From: Synergistaceae bacterium UBA1037
GTDB lineage: Bacteria; Synergistota; Synergistia; Synergistales; Synergistaceae
Direction: 5' to 3'
Assembly (NCBI GenBank): GCA_002316795.1
Contig: DCEE01000007.1
Coordinates: forward strand, 38,774-92,820
Length of the DNA stretch: 54,047 bases
The notes under the pieces: model-generated
Seen by the model: only the letters and a program-made list of their open reading frames with translations
Told to the model about the DNA's origin: nothing
The model's database searches: none
Position numbers and translations under genes: made by a program
Shown: positions 14,572 through 23,325 of the stretch, piece after piece
Numbering within the stretch: position 1 is the first letter of the stretch
Layout of the letters: each line of letters begins with the position of its first letter

Positions 14572-16831
14572 ATATGCCAGGGGGGAGAAAAAGATCTCTC
14601 CCTGGGTACTTTTATACCCGCTCCAGTTTATCACCCGTATGTGGATGAAGCTAAGGATAAACTTGTACGCAAGGGGTCTGCTGAGTGTTACCGAACCTCC
14701 GCTTCCAGTCGTGAGCATTGGCAACAACAGCCTGGGAGGAACCAACAAGACTCCCATGACAGAGCTTGTCGTCAGGCAGTTTCAGGAAGCGGGCATAGAG
14801 GCGGGGCTGGTAAGCAGGGGATACAGGACCAGGGAACATGGTCCGATCTGGATAGGACAGGACGAGGAGAGCACCCATAGGGATACGGCCGGGGACGAAC
14901 CGCTCATGCTTGCAAAGAGGCTTCCGGGAGTGAAGATAGTCGTATCCAAGGACAGGGTCCAGGGCGTTACCCTTCTTGCCTCGCTGGGTGCCAAGGTCGC
15001 GGTCACGGACGACACCTTCCAGCACAGGAGGATGGCGCGTGATGTGGACATAGTGCTTGTTGACGCTACATGCCCCTTCGGAAACGGCAATGTTATCCCT
15101 GCCGGCTCAATGAGAGAGCCCAAGTCAGCTTTCAGCAGGGCCGACATCCTTGTGATAACCAAGGCGAACCAGGCTGACCCGGAACAGCTGGCTTCGACCA
15201 GGGCGGAACTGGAGAAGCTTCTTGATCCGCGAAAGATATTTACGGCAGAGATCAGGATGGAATCATGGATAGAGATCCGGGAAGGAAGGGAACGGACCGC
15301 TCCGGCAGATGACAGACCGAAGGGCAGTTTCCTAGCCTTCTCGGCGATAGGGAGTCCCGCGGGGTTCTACCGCTTTCTGGAGCAGGAAGGCATATCGATA
15401 ACAGCGCACCGCACTTTCAGGGACCACCATATCTTTACAGCAAACGACATTGAAAAACTTGTTGAACTTGCAGTCAGCTTGAATGTGGACGGGTTTATCT
15501 GCACGGAAAAGGACCTTGTCAACCTTCCGTCCGATCTGGATCTGGATATCCCCATATATATTCCCCGCATCGTAGTATCATTGGATGATGACCTTGGGTT
15601 CAGGACTAAGGTCATGGATAAGCTGAAGCCCAATCTGATGGTGGCATCCAACGGGTATGGCGAGGATGCGATCGGTGTTGTGCTTGCTAAAAAAATGAAA
15701 AAACGCTTCAGCTCGGCGGAAGTCTCTGCATTTGCTTTCGTTGGATCGGGCACGCATTACAGGAACGAAGGGTTCAGGGTGCTTTCCCCTTCGATAGAAA
15801 TGCCAAGCGGAGGAGTAATAAAATACAGCATCATTGAGTTTATCAAAGATCTGAGGCACGGCCTGGGGAGTTCAATAACATCGCAGATGAGCGCCCTTTC
15901 GTCCCTTTACAGTAGATACAGGACTCCGGTCTGCGTAGGCGATGTATATCTTCTTGCAAGTATGCTCTGGGGACAGGGCATGAAACCGGTGCTTGTCGCA
16001 ACGGCAAAATCCGTCCATCTGAGCGGACATCTGTCTGTTGAGCAGTTCCTGCTTAGGCACAGGAGCAGGTTTGTATGGACACGGGACTCTGAGACTGCTG
16101 AAGAGCTCAGGGCAGGTGGCGTCAATGCCGAATTCTGCGGCAACCCGGTCATGGATCTGATAGACAAGGAGAGGCCTGAAGCGAACGTTTGGAACGGCAT
16201 GGAGGGGGCCAGGGTGCTTCTTCTGCCCGGCAGCCGTCCCAGAACTTACGATGATGTTAAACTTATACTTGATGCTGCAAAAGAACTTTCAGAGAGAACA
16301 AAGTGCAGTTTTGTCATGGTCCCTGCCCCTATGATAGATGTCGGCAAACTGGTCGAAAACCTTGAGGGATGGATATTGATGCCTGAAAACTGCATGCTCG
16401 TGTCTGAAGAGACAAAAGTCAGGATCTTCATCGGAGAAGTGGCGGATGCTGCCGTTCGGGCCGAGCTGCTTATAGGGCTGGGAGGTACCGCGAACCAGCT
16501 GTGCGCGGGCCTGGGCGTACCGGTGGTCTCAATTCTTGAGAAGGGCAAGCTGATACAAAAAAAACTTCTCAAAGAGGCTGAAGTGCTTGTAAAAGCGGAT
16601 CCCCTGGAACTGGCAAAAGCTGCCGAAAAAATACTTTCCGACCCCGATCTGAGGAACAGTATGAAGGATGCCGGGATACGCAACCTGGGCGGGACAGGTG
16701 CTCTTGACCATGTTGTCGAGTATTGCGCATCCGCGCTTGGATGGGATAATAGATGCACCGTATACGAGAAATACCGTTCCTTTATCGAGAAAAGGAATGG
16801 AGTGGGATCGACCGCTGAAAAGGAGTTGTAA
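14543..16831 (+). CDS. lpxK: Fusion of lipid A 4'-kinase LpxK with an LpxB-like glycosyltransferase-fold domain
   Basis: A 762-aa protein with two parts. Residues 1 to about 360 match LpxK, which adds the 4'-phosphate to the lipid A disaccharide: P-loop region SIGNNSLGGTNKTP (about 58-71), TDDTFQHRRMARDVDIVLVDA, a TFRDHH segment and FICTEKDLVNL. Residues from about 365 to 745 (starting MVASNGYGEDAIG) match a GT-B fold family related to LpxB and annotated elsewhere as lipid-A-disaccharide-synthase-related, with LLLPGSRPRTY and IGLGGTANQLCAGLGVPVV. Asn replaces the usual Gly before the P-loop lysine. The second domain's activity is unknown. The gene overlaps msbA and lies 3 bases before kdsA. 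Confidence 0.9.
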   Translation: MSKLLRSYLRYARGEKKISPWVLLYPLQFITRMWMKLRINLYARGLLSVTEPPLPVVSIGNNSLGGTNKTPMTELVVRQFQEAGIEAGLVSRGYRTREHGPIWIGQDEESTHRDTAGDEPLMLAKRLPGVKIVVSKDRVQGVTLLASLGAKVAVTDDTFQHRRMARDVDIVLVDATCPFGNGNVIPAGSMREPKSAFSRADILVITKANQADPEQLASTRAELEKLLDPRKIFTAEIRMESWIEIREGRERTAPADDRPKGSFLAFSAIGSPAGFYRFLEQEGISITAHRTFRDHHIFTANDIEKLVELAVSLNVDGFICTEKDLVNLPSDLDLDIPIYIPRIVVSLDDDLGFRTKVMDKLKPNLMVASNGYGEDAIGVVLAKKMKKRFSSAEVSAFAFVGSGTHYRNEGFRVLSPSIEMPSGGVIKYSIIEFIKDLRHGLGSSITSQMSALSSLYSRYRTPVCVGDVYLLASMLWGQGMKPVLVATAKSVHLSGHLSVEQFLLRHRSRFVWTRDSETAEELRAGGVNAEFCGNPVMDLIDKERPEANVWNGMEGARVLLLPGSRPRTYDDVKLILDAAKELSERTKCSFVMVPAPMIDVGKLVENLEGWILMPENCMLVSEETKVRIFIGEVADAAVRAELLIGLGGTANQLCAGLGVPVVSILEKGKLIQKKLLKEAEVLVKADPLELAKAAEKILSDPDLRNSMKDAGIRNLGGTGALDHVVEYCASALGWDNRCTVYEKYRSFIEKRNGVGSTAEKEL

Positions 16832-16834
16832 GGA

Positions 16835-17710
16835 ATGAACAATGACCCGTCACAGAGGATAACGAAAGTCAGGGTCCGGGACATCACAGTAGGAGGAGAT
16901 AAACTTGCGGTGGCGGCGGGCCCGTGTGTGCTTGAGAGCTATGACGGAGCATACGCCATAGCTGAGGAGATGAAAAAACTCTGCCTGGAATTTGGCTTCG
17001 GTTATATATTTAAGGCCTCATTCGACAAGGCAAACAGGACATCGATCGCGAGCTACAGGGGACCGGGGATAGACGAAGGGCTCCTCTGGCTGAAAGATAT
17101 AGGAAGCAGGCTTGATATACCGGTGGTGACAGATATGCACGAACCGTGGCAGGCTGAAAAGCTTGCTGAAGCAGTGGACCTCATCCAGATCCCCGCTTTT
17201 TTGTGCCGCCAGACAGACCTGCTGGTCGCGGCAAGCAAAACAGGCAAGCCCCTCAACATCAAAAAGGCTCAGTTTATGGCGCCCGAAGACATGCGATCGG
17301 TAGTGAACAAGTGCCGGGAGGCCGGCAACGAAGAGATCATCCTCTGCGAGAGGGGAACGGCCTTCGGCTACCATGAACTCTCCGTGGATTTCCGTTCGTT
17401 TCCCGTAATGAGAGGCCTGGGTTTTCCCGTAATGTTCGATGCCACCCACAGTGTGCAGAAGCCGGGAGGACAGGGGGACAGAAGCGGAGGGGACAGATCC
17501 TTTGTCCTGCCTTTGATCCGTGCCGCGGTCGCAGTAGGGATAGACGCCCTCTTTATGGAGGTCCATCCCGACCCGGATTCTGCGAAGTGCGACGGCCCCA
17601 ATATGGTGCCTCTTCGCAGTATGCGTGAGGTGCTGAGGCAGACTTCTGAAATCGACAGGATCGTAAAAGAAAAGATCGGATTTGCTTCTCTGGACTGGGC
17701 AGGTGAATAG
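16835..17710 (+). CDS. kdsA: 3-deoxy-8-phosphooctulonate synthase KdsA
   Basis: KdsA condenses arabinose-5-phosphate with phosphoenolpyruvate to Kdo-8-phosphate. The 291-aa protein shows VAAGPCVLES, FKASFDKANRTS, DMHEPWQAE, IPAFLCRQTDLL, NIKKAQFMAPEDM, CERGTAFGYHEL and FDATHSVQ. The Cys at position 31 (GPC) is the mark of the metal-dependent class as in Aquifex; the metal-free E. coli type has Asn there. It lies in the operon between lpxK and kdsD, which supplies its sugar phosphate. Confidence 0.96.
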   Translation: MNNDPSQRITKVRVRDITVGGDKLAVAAGPCVLESYDGAYAIAEEMKKLCLEFGFGYIFKASFDKANRTSIASYRGPGIDEGLLWLKDIGSRLDIPVVTDMHEPWQAEKLAEAVDLIQIPAFLCRQTDLLVAASKTGKPLNIKKAQFMAPEDMRSVVNKCREAGNEEIILCERGTAFGYHELSVDFRSFPVMRGLGFPVMFDATHSVQKPGGQGDRSGGDRSFVLPLIRAAVAVGIDALFMEVHPDPDSAKCDGPNMVPLRSMREVLRQTSEIDRIVKEKIGFASLDWAGE

Positions 17711-17712
17711 AT

Positions 17713-18717
17713 ATGGACCTTCCGTACGAACGCGAAGAAAAGAAATTTTCTGATGAGGAGATGCTGAAAGCAGGGAGAAACATCCTCCAGAAGGAGGCGG
17801 AGGCACTGGTGTCAGCGGCATCAAGGGTCAGCAACGAGCTTGTTTCTGCGGCGCACCTTCTTAGCCGCTGCAAGGGACGGGTAGTGGTGTCCGGCCTGGG
17901 CAAGTCGGGGCATGTCGGAAGGAAGACTGCAGCAACATTCGCATCGCTGGGGGTCCCGGCCTTTTTTCTCCATGCAACGGAAGGGGCCCACGGGGACCTC
18001 GGCATGGTCTGCCGTGAAGATCTGGGCTATTTCCTGAGCAACAGCGGCGAGACCAGGGAACTTATTGACATAATCCCATATTTTAAAAGGTTGGGGGCAC
18101 CGATAATAGCAGTGACCGGAAACAACTCCTCCACACTTGCGAGGGAGGCTGACGTTGTTTTGAACTGCCACGTTGAATCGGAAGCCGATCCCCTCGGTCT
18201 TGCCCCGACAAGCAGCACGACGCTCCAGATGGCCCTCGGTGATGCTGTTGCTGGAATGGCGACTCTCCTCCTCGGTCTGGGGAAAGAGGATTTTGCCCTC
18301 TTCCACCCGGGCGGATCGCTTGGCAAAAAACTTCTCCTGAGGGTAAGGGATCTTATGGGGACCGGAGATAAACTCCCGGTGACAAAGGAATCCGCACTGG
18401 TCAGGGATGCGCTTTTTGAGATAACCAGCAAGGGCTATGGCGCAACTGCGGTCGTCAATGACGACGGCAAACTGGTGGGTGTGTTTACTGACGGCGATCT
18501 GAGGCGTTTTATTGAAAGGGAGGGAGTGCAGGGGCTTGACCTGCCGGTACATCTGGGCATGACTCGTACTCCAAGGGTCATATCTCCCGAGAGACTTGCC
18601 GTTGAGGCCGTCCGTATAGTAGAAGAGTGGGAAGTCTCTGCTCTGATCGCGGTCGAAGACGACAAGCCGGTAGGTATGGTCCACATACATGAAATACTCA
18701 AGGCGGGGGTGGCCTAG
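17713..18717 (+). CDS. kdsD: Arabinose-5-phosphate isomerase KdsD
   Basis: KdsD interconverts ribulose-5-phosphate and arabinose-5-phosphate, the first committed sugar for Kdo. The 334-aa protein has an SIS sugar-isomerase domain (VVVSGLGKSGHVGRK, HATEGAHGDLGM, LSNSGETRELIDII) followed by two CBS domains (from about residue 210 to the end), the standard KdsD layout. It starts 2 bases after the kdsA stop and ends at a TAG directly in frame with the waaA coding sequence that follows. Confidence 0.95.
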   Translation: MDLPYEREEKKFSDEEMLKAGRNILQKEAEALVSAASRVSNELVSAAHLLSRCKGRVVVSGLGKSGHVGRKTAATFASLGVPAFFLHATEGAHGDLGMVCREDLGYFLSNSGETRELIDIIPYFKRLGAPIIAVTGNNSSTLAREADVVLNCHVESEADPLGLAPTSSTTLQMALGDAVAGMATLLLGLGKEDFALFHPGGSLGKKLLLRVRDLMGTGDKLPVTKESALVRDALFEITSKGYGATAVVNDDGKLVGVFTDGDLRRFIEREGVQGLDLPVHLGMTRTPRVISPERLAVEAVRIVEEWEVSALIAVEDDKPVGMVHIHEILKAGVA

Positions 18718-19998
18718 CTGTCGCTTCTCAGATCGCTCTATCAGCCCCTCATCGATTCAGTATTCTTTCTCTCATGGCCTAAACTGAAAAATAAGTACAG
18801 CGAAGGCTATGAAGAGAGGAGGGGGTTTCAGTCAGCTGAATTGCTTGAAAAGCTTGCGGGAAGAAGGCCCTTTTGGGTCCACGGAGTCTCTGTCGGCGAA
18901 GTACAGGCGCTGATCCCTGTCATAAGGTCATCAAGAGACTCAGGATATAACGGACCTATCGTAATATCAACGACGACTGAAACGGGAAAAGAGATGGCCT
19001 TTCGTCTGGGAGAAGGCCTATTTGACCGCCACATATACTATCCCTGGGACAAAAAAGATTTTGTTCAAAGGTCTGTCAGAAGTATGGACCCATGGGCATT
19101 CGCCACAGCAGAGACCGAACTGTGGCCCAATATGCTGTGGGAGCTCAGGGATGCTTCCGTGCCCGCTTTCCTGGTTAACGGAAGGATCTCTGACAGGACA
19201 TGGAAACGCATGAACGGGCCTTTAGCGAAAAAAATCGGAGCATCGGTCTACAGTCTCTTTACAGAGATATTCCTGAGAGAGAAGAGAGACGTTGAGAGGC
19301 TCATTTCAATAGGGGTCCCCGAAGCAAAACTCGATCTGCTCGGAGACACGAAAACTGATGCCCTTTTGTCAAGAAAAGACAAGCCTGCAGCTGAGAGATG
19401 GAAGAAAATTTTTGAGGCTGACAGATATAAAATATTCATAGCGGGAAGTACACACACCGGAGAAGACGAGCAAGTCCTAAGGGCTTTTGAGATCCTAAGA
19501 GGAAGGTTCGGCCGGACAAAGCTGATCGTCGCTCCCAGACATCCGGAAAGGGCTGAAGAAGTTCTTGCTCTTGCAAAGCAGAAGTTCAGTGCGGGTCTGC
19601 TGTCATCCGAAGACTGCGGCAATGATGTCATCATCGTAGACAGGATCGGTGTGCTTTTTGAGCTTTACGGGACGGCAGCTTCTGCGTTTGTCGGCGGAAG
19701 TTTTGCGGATAAGGGCGGACAGAACATCCTTGAGCCTGCATCATGGGGCATCCCTGTGCAATATGGTCCCCATATGGAAGACTTCGCCGAGGCGTCAGAT
19801 GAGTTCATAAAACTCGGCATAGCGACACAGGTGCCTGACGCCGGGAGCCTTGGCGAGGTATGGTCAAAGATAATGGAAAGATCCGGCGGTGAAGAGGGCG
19901 AGCGCATCAGGAGGATCAGTGAACAATATTTTGAGCGCTCTTCCGGATCTTCTGTGAAGACATGGGAGCGTATTTACAGATACCATGATCCGGTCTGA
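18718..19998 (+). CDS. waaA: Kdo transferase WaaA (KdtA)
   Basis: WaaA transfers Kdo from CMP-Kdo to the lipid A precursor at the inner membrane. The frame has VHGVSVGEVQAL, TTTETGKEMAF, TETELWPNMLWELR, the domain-2 segment IFIAGSTHTGEDE, APRHPERAEEV and SFADKGGQNILEPASWG, all typical of the family. The first usual start codon is TTG 18841, but the frame is open from base 18718 and encodes a membrane-anchor-like N-terminus (LLRSLYQPLIDSVFFLSWP) then KNKYSEGYEERRGF, which suits a full-length WaaA of about 426 aa. CTG 18718, directly after the kdsD stop, is the only near-start available. The shorter start would remove the anchor. Confidence 0.88.
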   Translation: MSLLRSLYQPLIDSVFFLSWPKLKNKYSEGYEERRGFQSAELLEKLAGRRPFWVHGVSVGEVQALIPVIRSSRDSGYNGPIVISTTTETGKEMAFRLGEGLFDRHIYYPWDKKDFVQRSVRSMDPWAFATAETELWPNMLWELRDASVPAFLVNGRISDRTWKRMNGPLAKKIGASVYSLFTEIFLREKRDVERLISIGVPEAKLDLLGDTKTDALLSRKDKPAAERWKKIFEADRYKIFIAGSTHTGEDEQVLRAFEILRGRFGRTKLIVAPRHPERAEEVLALAKQKFSAGLLSSEDCGNDVIIVDRIGVLFELYGTAASAFVGGSFADKGGQNILEPASWGIPVQYGPHMEDFAEASDEFIKLGIATQVPDAGSLGEVWSKIMERSGGEEGERIRRISEQYFERSSGSSVKTWERIYRYHDPV

Positions 19999-20062
19999 AC
20001 GCTGTACGGCCTGAGTGGCCGATCGATAGGAAAAGATCTGCTGACAGCAGGGAGGGGTATAA

Positions 20063-21274
20063 ATGGAAATTAACAGGGCTCTTTTGAATGACTTTTTCAA
20101 CGGACTGGATGAACGCTCCAGAAAAGCGCTTGACTCTGCAGTAACAAAAGTGGTCGAAACGAAGAAAAAGAACGGGAAAGTCGCCGTCGTGACAGGAAGC
20201 GGCCCCAATATCCACGAAGGAGTCACTACGCTTATCGCGGAACTGATAGGCAAGGGGATCATCGACGGAGTTACTACAAGTTCCGCCGTGATCAACCACG
20301 AGATGGGCGGAGCCCTGGACAGGGTAAAGATGTGCGATGCGTCTCAGCTCGGACTGGACCGTACGAAAATGCCGAGGGGCAATGTATTTGAATTCACAGA
20401 CCTTTCGGAAGAAGAGACTGACATTTTACGCAAGGAAATGCTGCTTGACGAAGACCTGCTGAAAAAGGGTAAGTCAGCGGAGGGCAGGATGGTCATAAAA
20501 GCGGCGGGAAACATGGCTTACCCCATGGGACTGAGGACTGAAAAGATAGCGGAAGAGATACTCACACTCTCAAGGCTGTCCGGACTCCCCTTTGAAACGA
20601 TAGCCGGCTGGGGCTGTGACAGCAGGACCATGCTGGGCGTAGGAGCCGAGAAGGGAGTGCCTGTGCTTGTAACGATCCCGCAGATGGTTGGCGGGGGTCA
20701 TGTGGGACTTGCGGTAGGCGACAGCATCCCTGTAGCGGAGCGCTCAAAAAGGATAGCTGACATGCTTGGAAAGGCTGATGTCATAATAGAATCCGCAGTT
20801 GCACTGACTCAGGAGATCCACGACGGCCCCTTCGAAACGTACACCGGACACGGCATCTGGTCATGGTGGCAGGGACAGCCTGTCTACAGCCTCGAGAAGA
20901 AGACTCTGATCAGGTTTGACCTGGATGAAAATCTTAGGCTTGCACAGGATCTGCAGAGAGAGAGCTCTATGATACAGGAAGCGATAGACAAAGGACTTCC
21001 AAAGACAAAAATATCAAAAATACCTTTCAGGATGGAAATGTCTGCATTTGCCCGTCACGAAGGAAGCATTCCCGTCATCGGAGACATCGGGATGATCTGG
21101 CCGGTCTTTGCTCTCAGGATAGCTGACGGGCTCGGGATAAAGCTGGACTTCATCAGCTATAAGCAGGAGACGGAAGAGGGCAGGGAGATGCGTGAATGGA
21201 TAGTCAGGAACGTTAAGTCCCTGGACAGGGGAAAGATGCTTGAAAAATTCAAGGAATGGGATGCGAAGAGATGA
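20063..21274 (+). CDS. Unrecognised 403-aa protein in the Kdo operon
   Basis: A soluble-looking 403-aa protein without signal peptide or membrane helices. Visible segments are VAVVTGSGPNIHEGVTTLI, IDGVTTSSAVINHEMGGAL, WGCDSRTMLGVGAEKGVPV, IPQMVGGGHVGLAVGD and HGIWSWWQGQP. The first two loosely recall the nucleotide-binding part of deoxyhypusine-synthase-like proteins (a TG loop, then a helix, then a conserved His after a Thr/Ser-rich strand), but the second half does not match that family as I know it. It lies between waaA and kdsB, overlapping kdsB by 4 bases, so it is co-translated with Kdo genes. No HAD-phosphatase motif is seen, though kdsC is the missing step nearby. AGGGAGGGG precedes the ATG. 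Confidence 0.85.
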   Translation: MEINRALLNDFFNGLDERSRKALDSAVTKVVETKKKNGKVAVVTGSGPNIHEGVTTLIAELIGKGIIDGVTTSSAVINHEMGGALDRVKMCDASQLGLDRTKMPRGNVFEFTDLSEEETDILRKEMLLDEDLLKKGKSAEGRMVIKAAGNMAYPMGLRTEKIAEEILTLSRLSGLPFETIAGWGCDSRTMLGVGAEKGVPVLVTIPQMVGGGHVGLAVGDSIPVAERSKRIADMLGKADVIIESAVALTQEIHDGPFETYTGHGIWSWWQGQPVYSLEKKTLIRFDLDENLRLAQDLQRESSMIQEAIDKGLPKTKISKIPFRMEMSAFARHEGSIPVIGDIGMIWPVFALRIADGLGIKLDFISYKQETEEGREMREWIVRNVKSLDRGKMLEKFKEWDAKR

Positions 21275-22032
21275 ATTTACCAAGGATACTCGGTGTGATA
21301 CCTTCCAGGTTCGCATCTACAAGGCTGGCCGGCAAACCGCTTCTTGATATCTGCGGGAAACCGATGGTAGAACACGTTTACAGGCGAGCTGTGGCTTCGG
21401 GCGTTTTTTTCAGAGTCGTGATAGCGACCGATGATGAGAGGATATACAACGCGGCCGAAAAATTCGGAGGAGACGTCCTGATGACGAGGGCAGACCACCC
21501 TGACGGTTCCAGCAGGGTGGCAGAGGTCGCAAGATCCATAGATACCGACTACGTTATAAATATCCAGGGAGACGAACCGATGCTCGATCCAAGGATGCTC
21601 AGGGAACTTGCCGAGGGTATAGTATCCGACCCCGGAGCCGATTCGGCTACTGTGTGCGTTCCGATCACGGACGACAAAGACTTCAGCAACCCCAATATCG
21701 TCAAGGTAGTTACAGACCAAAGAGGCAGGGCGCTCTATTTCAGCAGGTCGCCCATACCTTTCAGGCGAAACGACACTGAATGTCCGGTATGGGAGCACCT
21801 GGGGATATATGCCTTCACTAAGGAATTCCTGCTGAAATTCGTCGAACTGCCCTCAACTCCGCTGATGCAGTCAGAATCATTGGAGCAGCTCAGGATATTG
21901 GAACACGGTTACACGATGGCAGTGATAGCTACAAAATATCCATCACTGGGCCCCAACGTCAACACAGAGGAAGACCTGCAGACAGTCAGAAAGATCCTTG
22001 CGGAAGAAAAGGAAAAGAACAAATCGCAATGA
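21271..22032 (+). CDS. kdsB: CMP-Kdo synthetase KdsB
   Basis: KdsB activates Kdo with CTP to CMP-Kdo, the donor for WaaA. The 253-aa protein has the nucleotidyltransferase start VIPSRFASTRLAGKPL, GKPMVEHVY, VIATDDERI, the family motif MTRADHPDGSSRVAE, INIQGDEPML and ALYFSRSPIPF. ATG 21271 overlaps the stop of the preceding gene as ATGA and is preferred to ATG 21256, which lies inside the upstream gene. The 3' end overlaps the ELM1-type gene in the same way. Confidence 0.96.
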   Translation: MNLPRILGVIPSRFASTRLAGKPLLDICGKPMVEHVYRRAVASGVFFRVVIATDDERIYNAAEKFGGDVLMTRADHPDGSSRVAEVARSIDTDYVINIQGDEPMLDPRMLRELAEGIVSDPGADSATVCVPITDDKDFSNPNIVKVVTDQRGRALYFSRSPIPFRRNDTECPVWEHLGIYAFTKEFLLKFVELPSTPLMQSESLEQLRILEHGYTMAVIATKYPSLGPNVNTEEDLQTVRKILAEEKEKNKSQ

Positions 22033-23210
22033 GCGAAGGCAAAAGCATCAGGCTGATAGTCATCCTGAGCGACGGCATCAGGGGCCATCTGAACCAGAGC
22101 CGCGGTGTTGCGCTCTGGCTGTCGGGTATGACAGGCGCCGAGATACTGGAAACAGAAGTTCCGATACTCAGCGGAGCTGCAAGGACCAGGGCGAAGGCCG
22201 CGGCGAGAAAACTGGTAACGGGAAACAGGAGAGACGCCAGGGACTGGCTTGCCATGGCTGACGGCGATGCAGTAGTCAGAAGGGTGGGGCAGTGGTTTGC
22301 AGAGAGGGACATACGTGAGGGCACAAGGGAAGTCCTGCTCATCTCAGCAGGCAGCACCCCCGCGCCATATAACCTGGCCCTTGGCTACATATGGAGATGT
22401 GCGTGCGCGACTGTAATGACTCCCGGTGTTGTAGGTACTGATCCTTTTGACTTTGCCATAGTACCTGAACATGATTATCCCGAGAGAAAGCCTAATGTGC
22501 TTGTAACGCTTGGATCTCCCAACCCGATCATGAAAAGTGAGCTAAAAAAAGAGGGCGAAGCGTTGCTTAAGGAATTTCCGCCCCATTCCTCAAAAATATG
22601 GTCGATCCTTATAGGCGGAGATGACGGGAACTATTCCGTTACTCCAAAATGGATAAAAAAATATGTCGGGCACATAATGAAAATAGCCGAGCAGGAGGGG
22701 GCCGACCTTTATATCACCACCTCCAGAAGGACCCCTTCAGGAGCAGCAGCAGAACTTAAATACTTAGCATCACACTCTGTTGCTGTCAGATACCTCCTTA
22801 TCGCGTCCGAAAGCGATTTCAACCCTATTCCCGCAATGCTGGGCTTCTCGGCGGAAGTCTTTTGTACCGAAGACTCTGTCAACATGGTATCTGAGACAGT
22901 CACGGGAGGGCACAGGGCCGTTCTGTTAAGAGTAGAACACAAAAAAGGGATAAAAAAGGTCCTTCAGGATGTGACGGCATGGCTCGTCGGAGTCGGTGCC
23001 CTGGCACCGAATATGCTGTGGGGCATCCCGAGGTTCGATCTTGTCTTTGAACATTTCGCAAGGCATGACGCCCTTCTTGAGTTCAGGGAGTGGATAAAAA
23101 AGAGGCACGAGAGTTTCCTGGTTCCTCAGGACGAAGATGAAAGAAAGATGTGGGAAGAATTCAACGAGGCAAAAAGAGCTGCAGGGTGGATATATGAGAA
23201 CTGGCAATGA
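22029..23210 (+). CDS. ELM1/DUF1022-family protein (putative glycosyltransferase-like)
   Basis: A 393-aa protein of the family named for plant mitochondrial fission factor ELM1 (DUF1022), found mostly in Gram-negative bacteria and often near LPS genes. The N-terminal SDGIRGHLNQSRGVALWL, the middle VTLGSPNPI and LIGGDDGNYSV, the conserved TTSRRTPSGA and the late CTEDSVNMVSE are the family's marks. The fold is thought to be GT-B-like. Its bacterial role is not established; as last gene of the operon, coupled to kdsB by ATGA, a role in LPS sugar addition or lipid A trafficking is a fair inference. Confidence 0.88.
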   Translation: MSEGKSIRLIVILSDGIRGHLNQSRGVALWLSGMTGAEILETEVPILSGAARTRAKAAARKLVTGNRRDARDWLAMADGDAVVRRVGQWFAERDIREGTREVLLISAGSTPAPYNLALGYIWRCACATVMTPGVVGTDPFDFAIVPEHDYPERKPNVLVTLGSPNPIMKSELKKEGEALLKEFPPHSSKIWSILIGGDDGNYSVTPKWIKKYVGHIMKIAEQEGADLYITTSRRTPSGAAAELKYLASHSVAVRYLLIASESDFNPIPAMLGFSAEVFCTEDSVNMVSETVTGGHRAVLLRVEHKKGIKKVLQDVTAWLVGVGALAPNMLWGIPRFDLVFEHFARHDALLEFREWIKKRHESFLVPQDEDERKMWEEFNEAKRAAGWIYENWQ

Positions 23211-23252
23211 GATTCAAAACAGTAATTTAACAGATTAAAAACAGAAATATTT

Positions 23253-23261
23253 TGTTATGAT
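23253..23261 (+). promoter_or_regulatory. Candidate extended -10 promoter for the rhodanese gene
   Basis: TGTTATGAT is an extended -10 (TGn before TATGAT) in the gap after the envelope operon. No good -35 is seen at the usual spacing, which an extended -10 can tolerate. Confidence 0.35.
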
Positions 23262-23325
23262 ACTGACTTAGATATTGAGGACCGAACCAGATATGAAAAG
23301 CATCAAGCATGAAAGGAATGATGAT

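Noticed and set aside
14641..14880. Extra 79-codon frame inside lpxK
   Set aside because: Out-of-frame overlap with clear LpxK coding sequence and no ribosome binding site.
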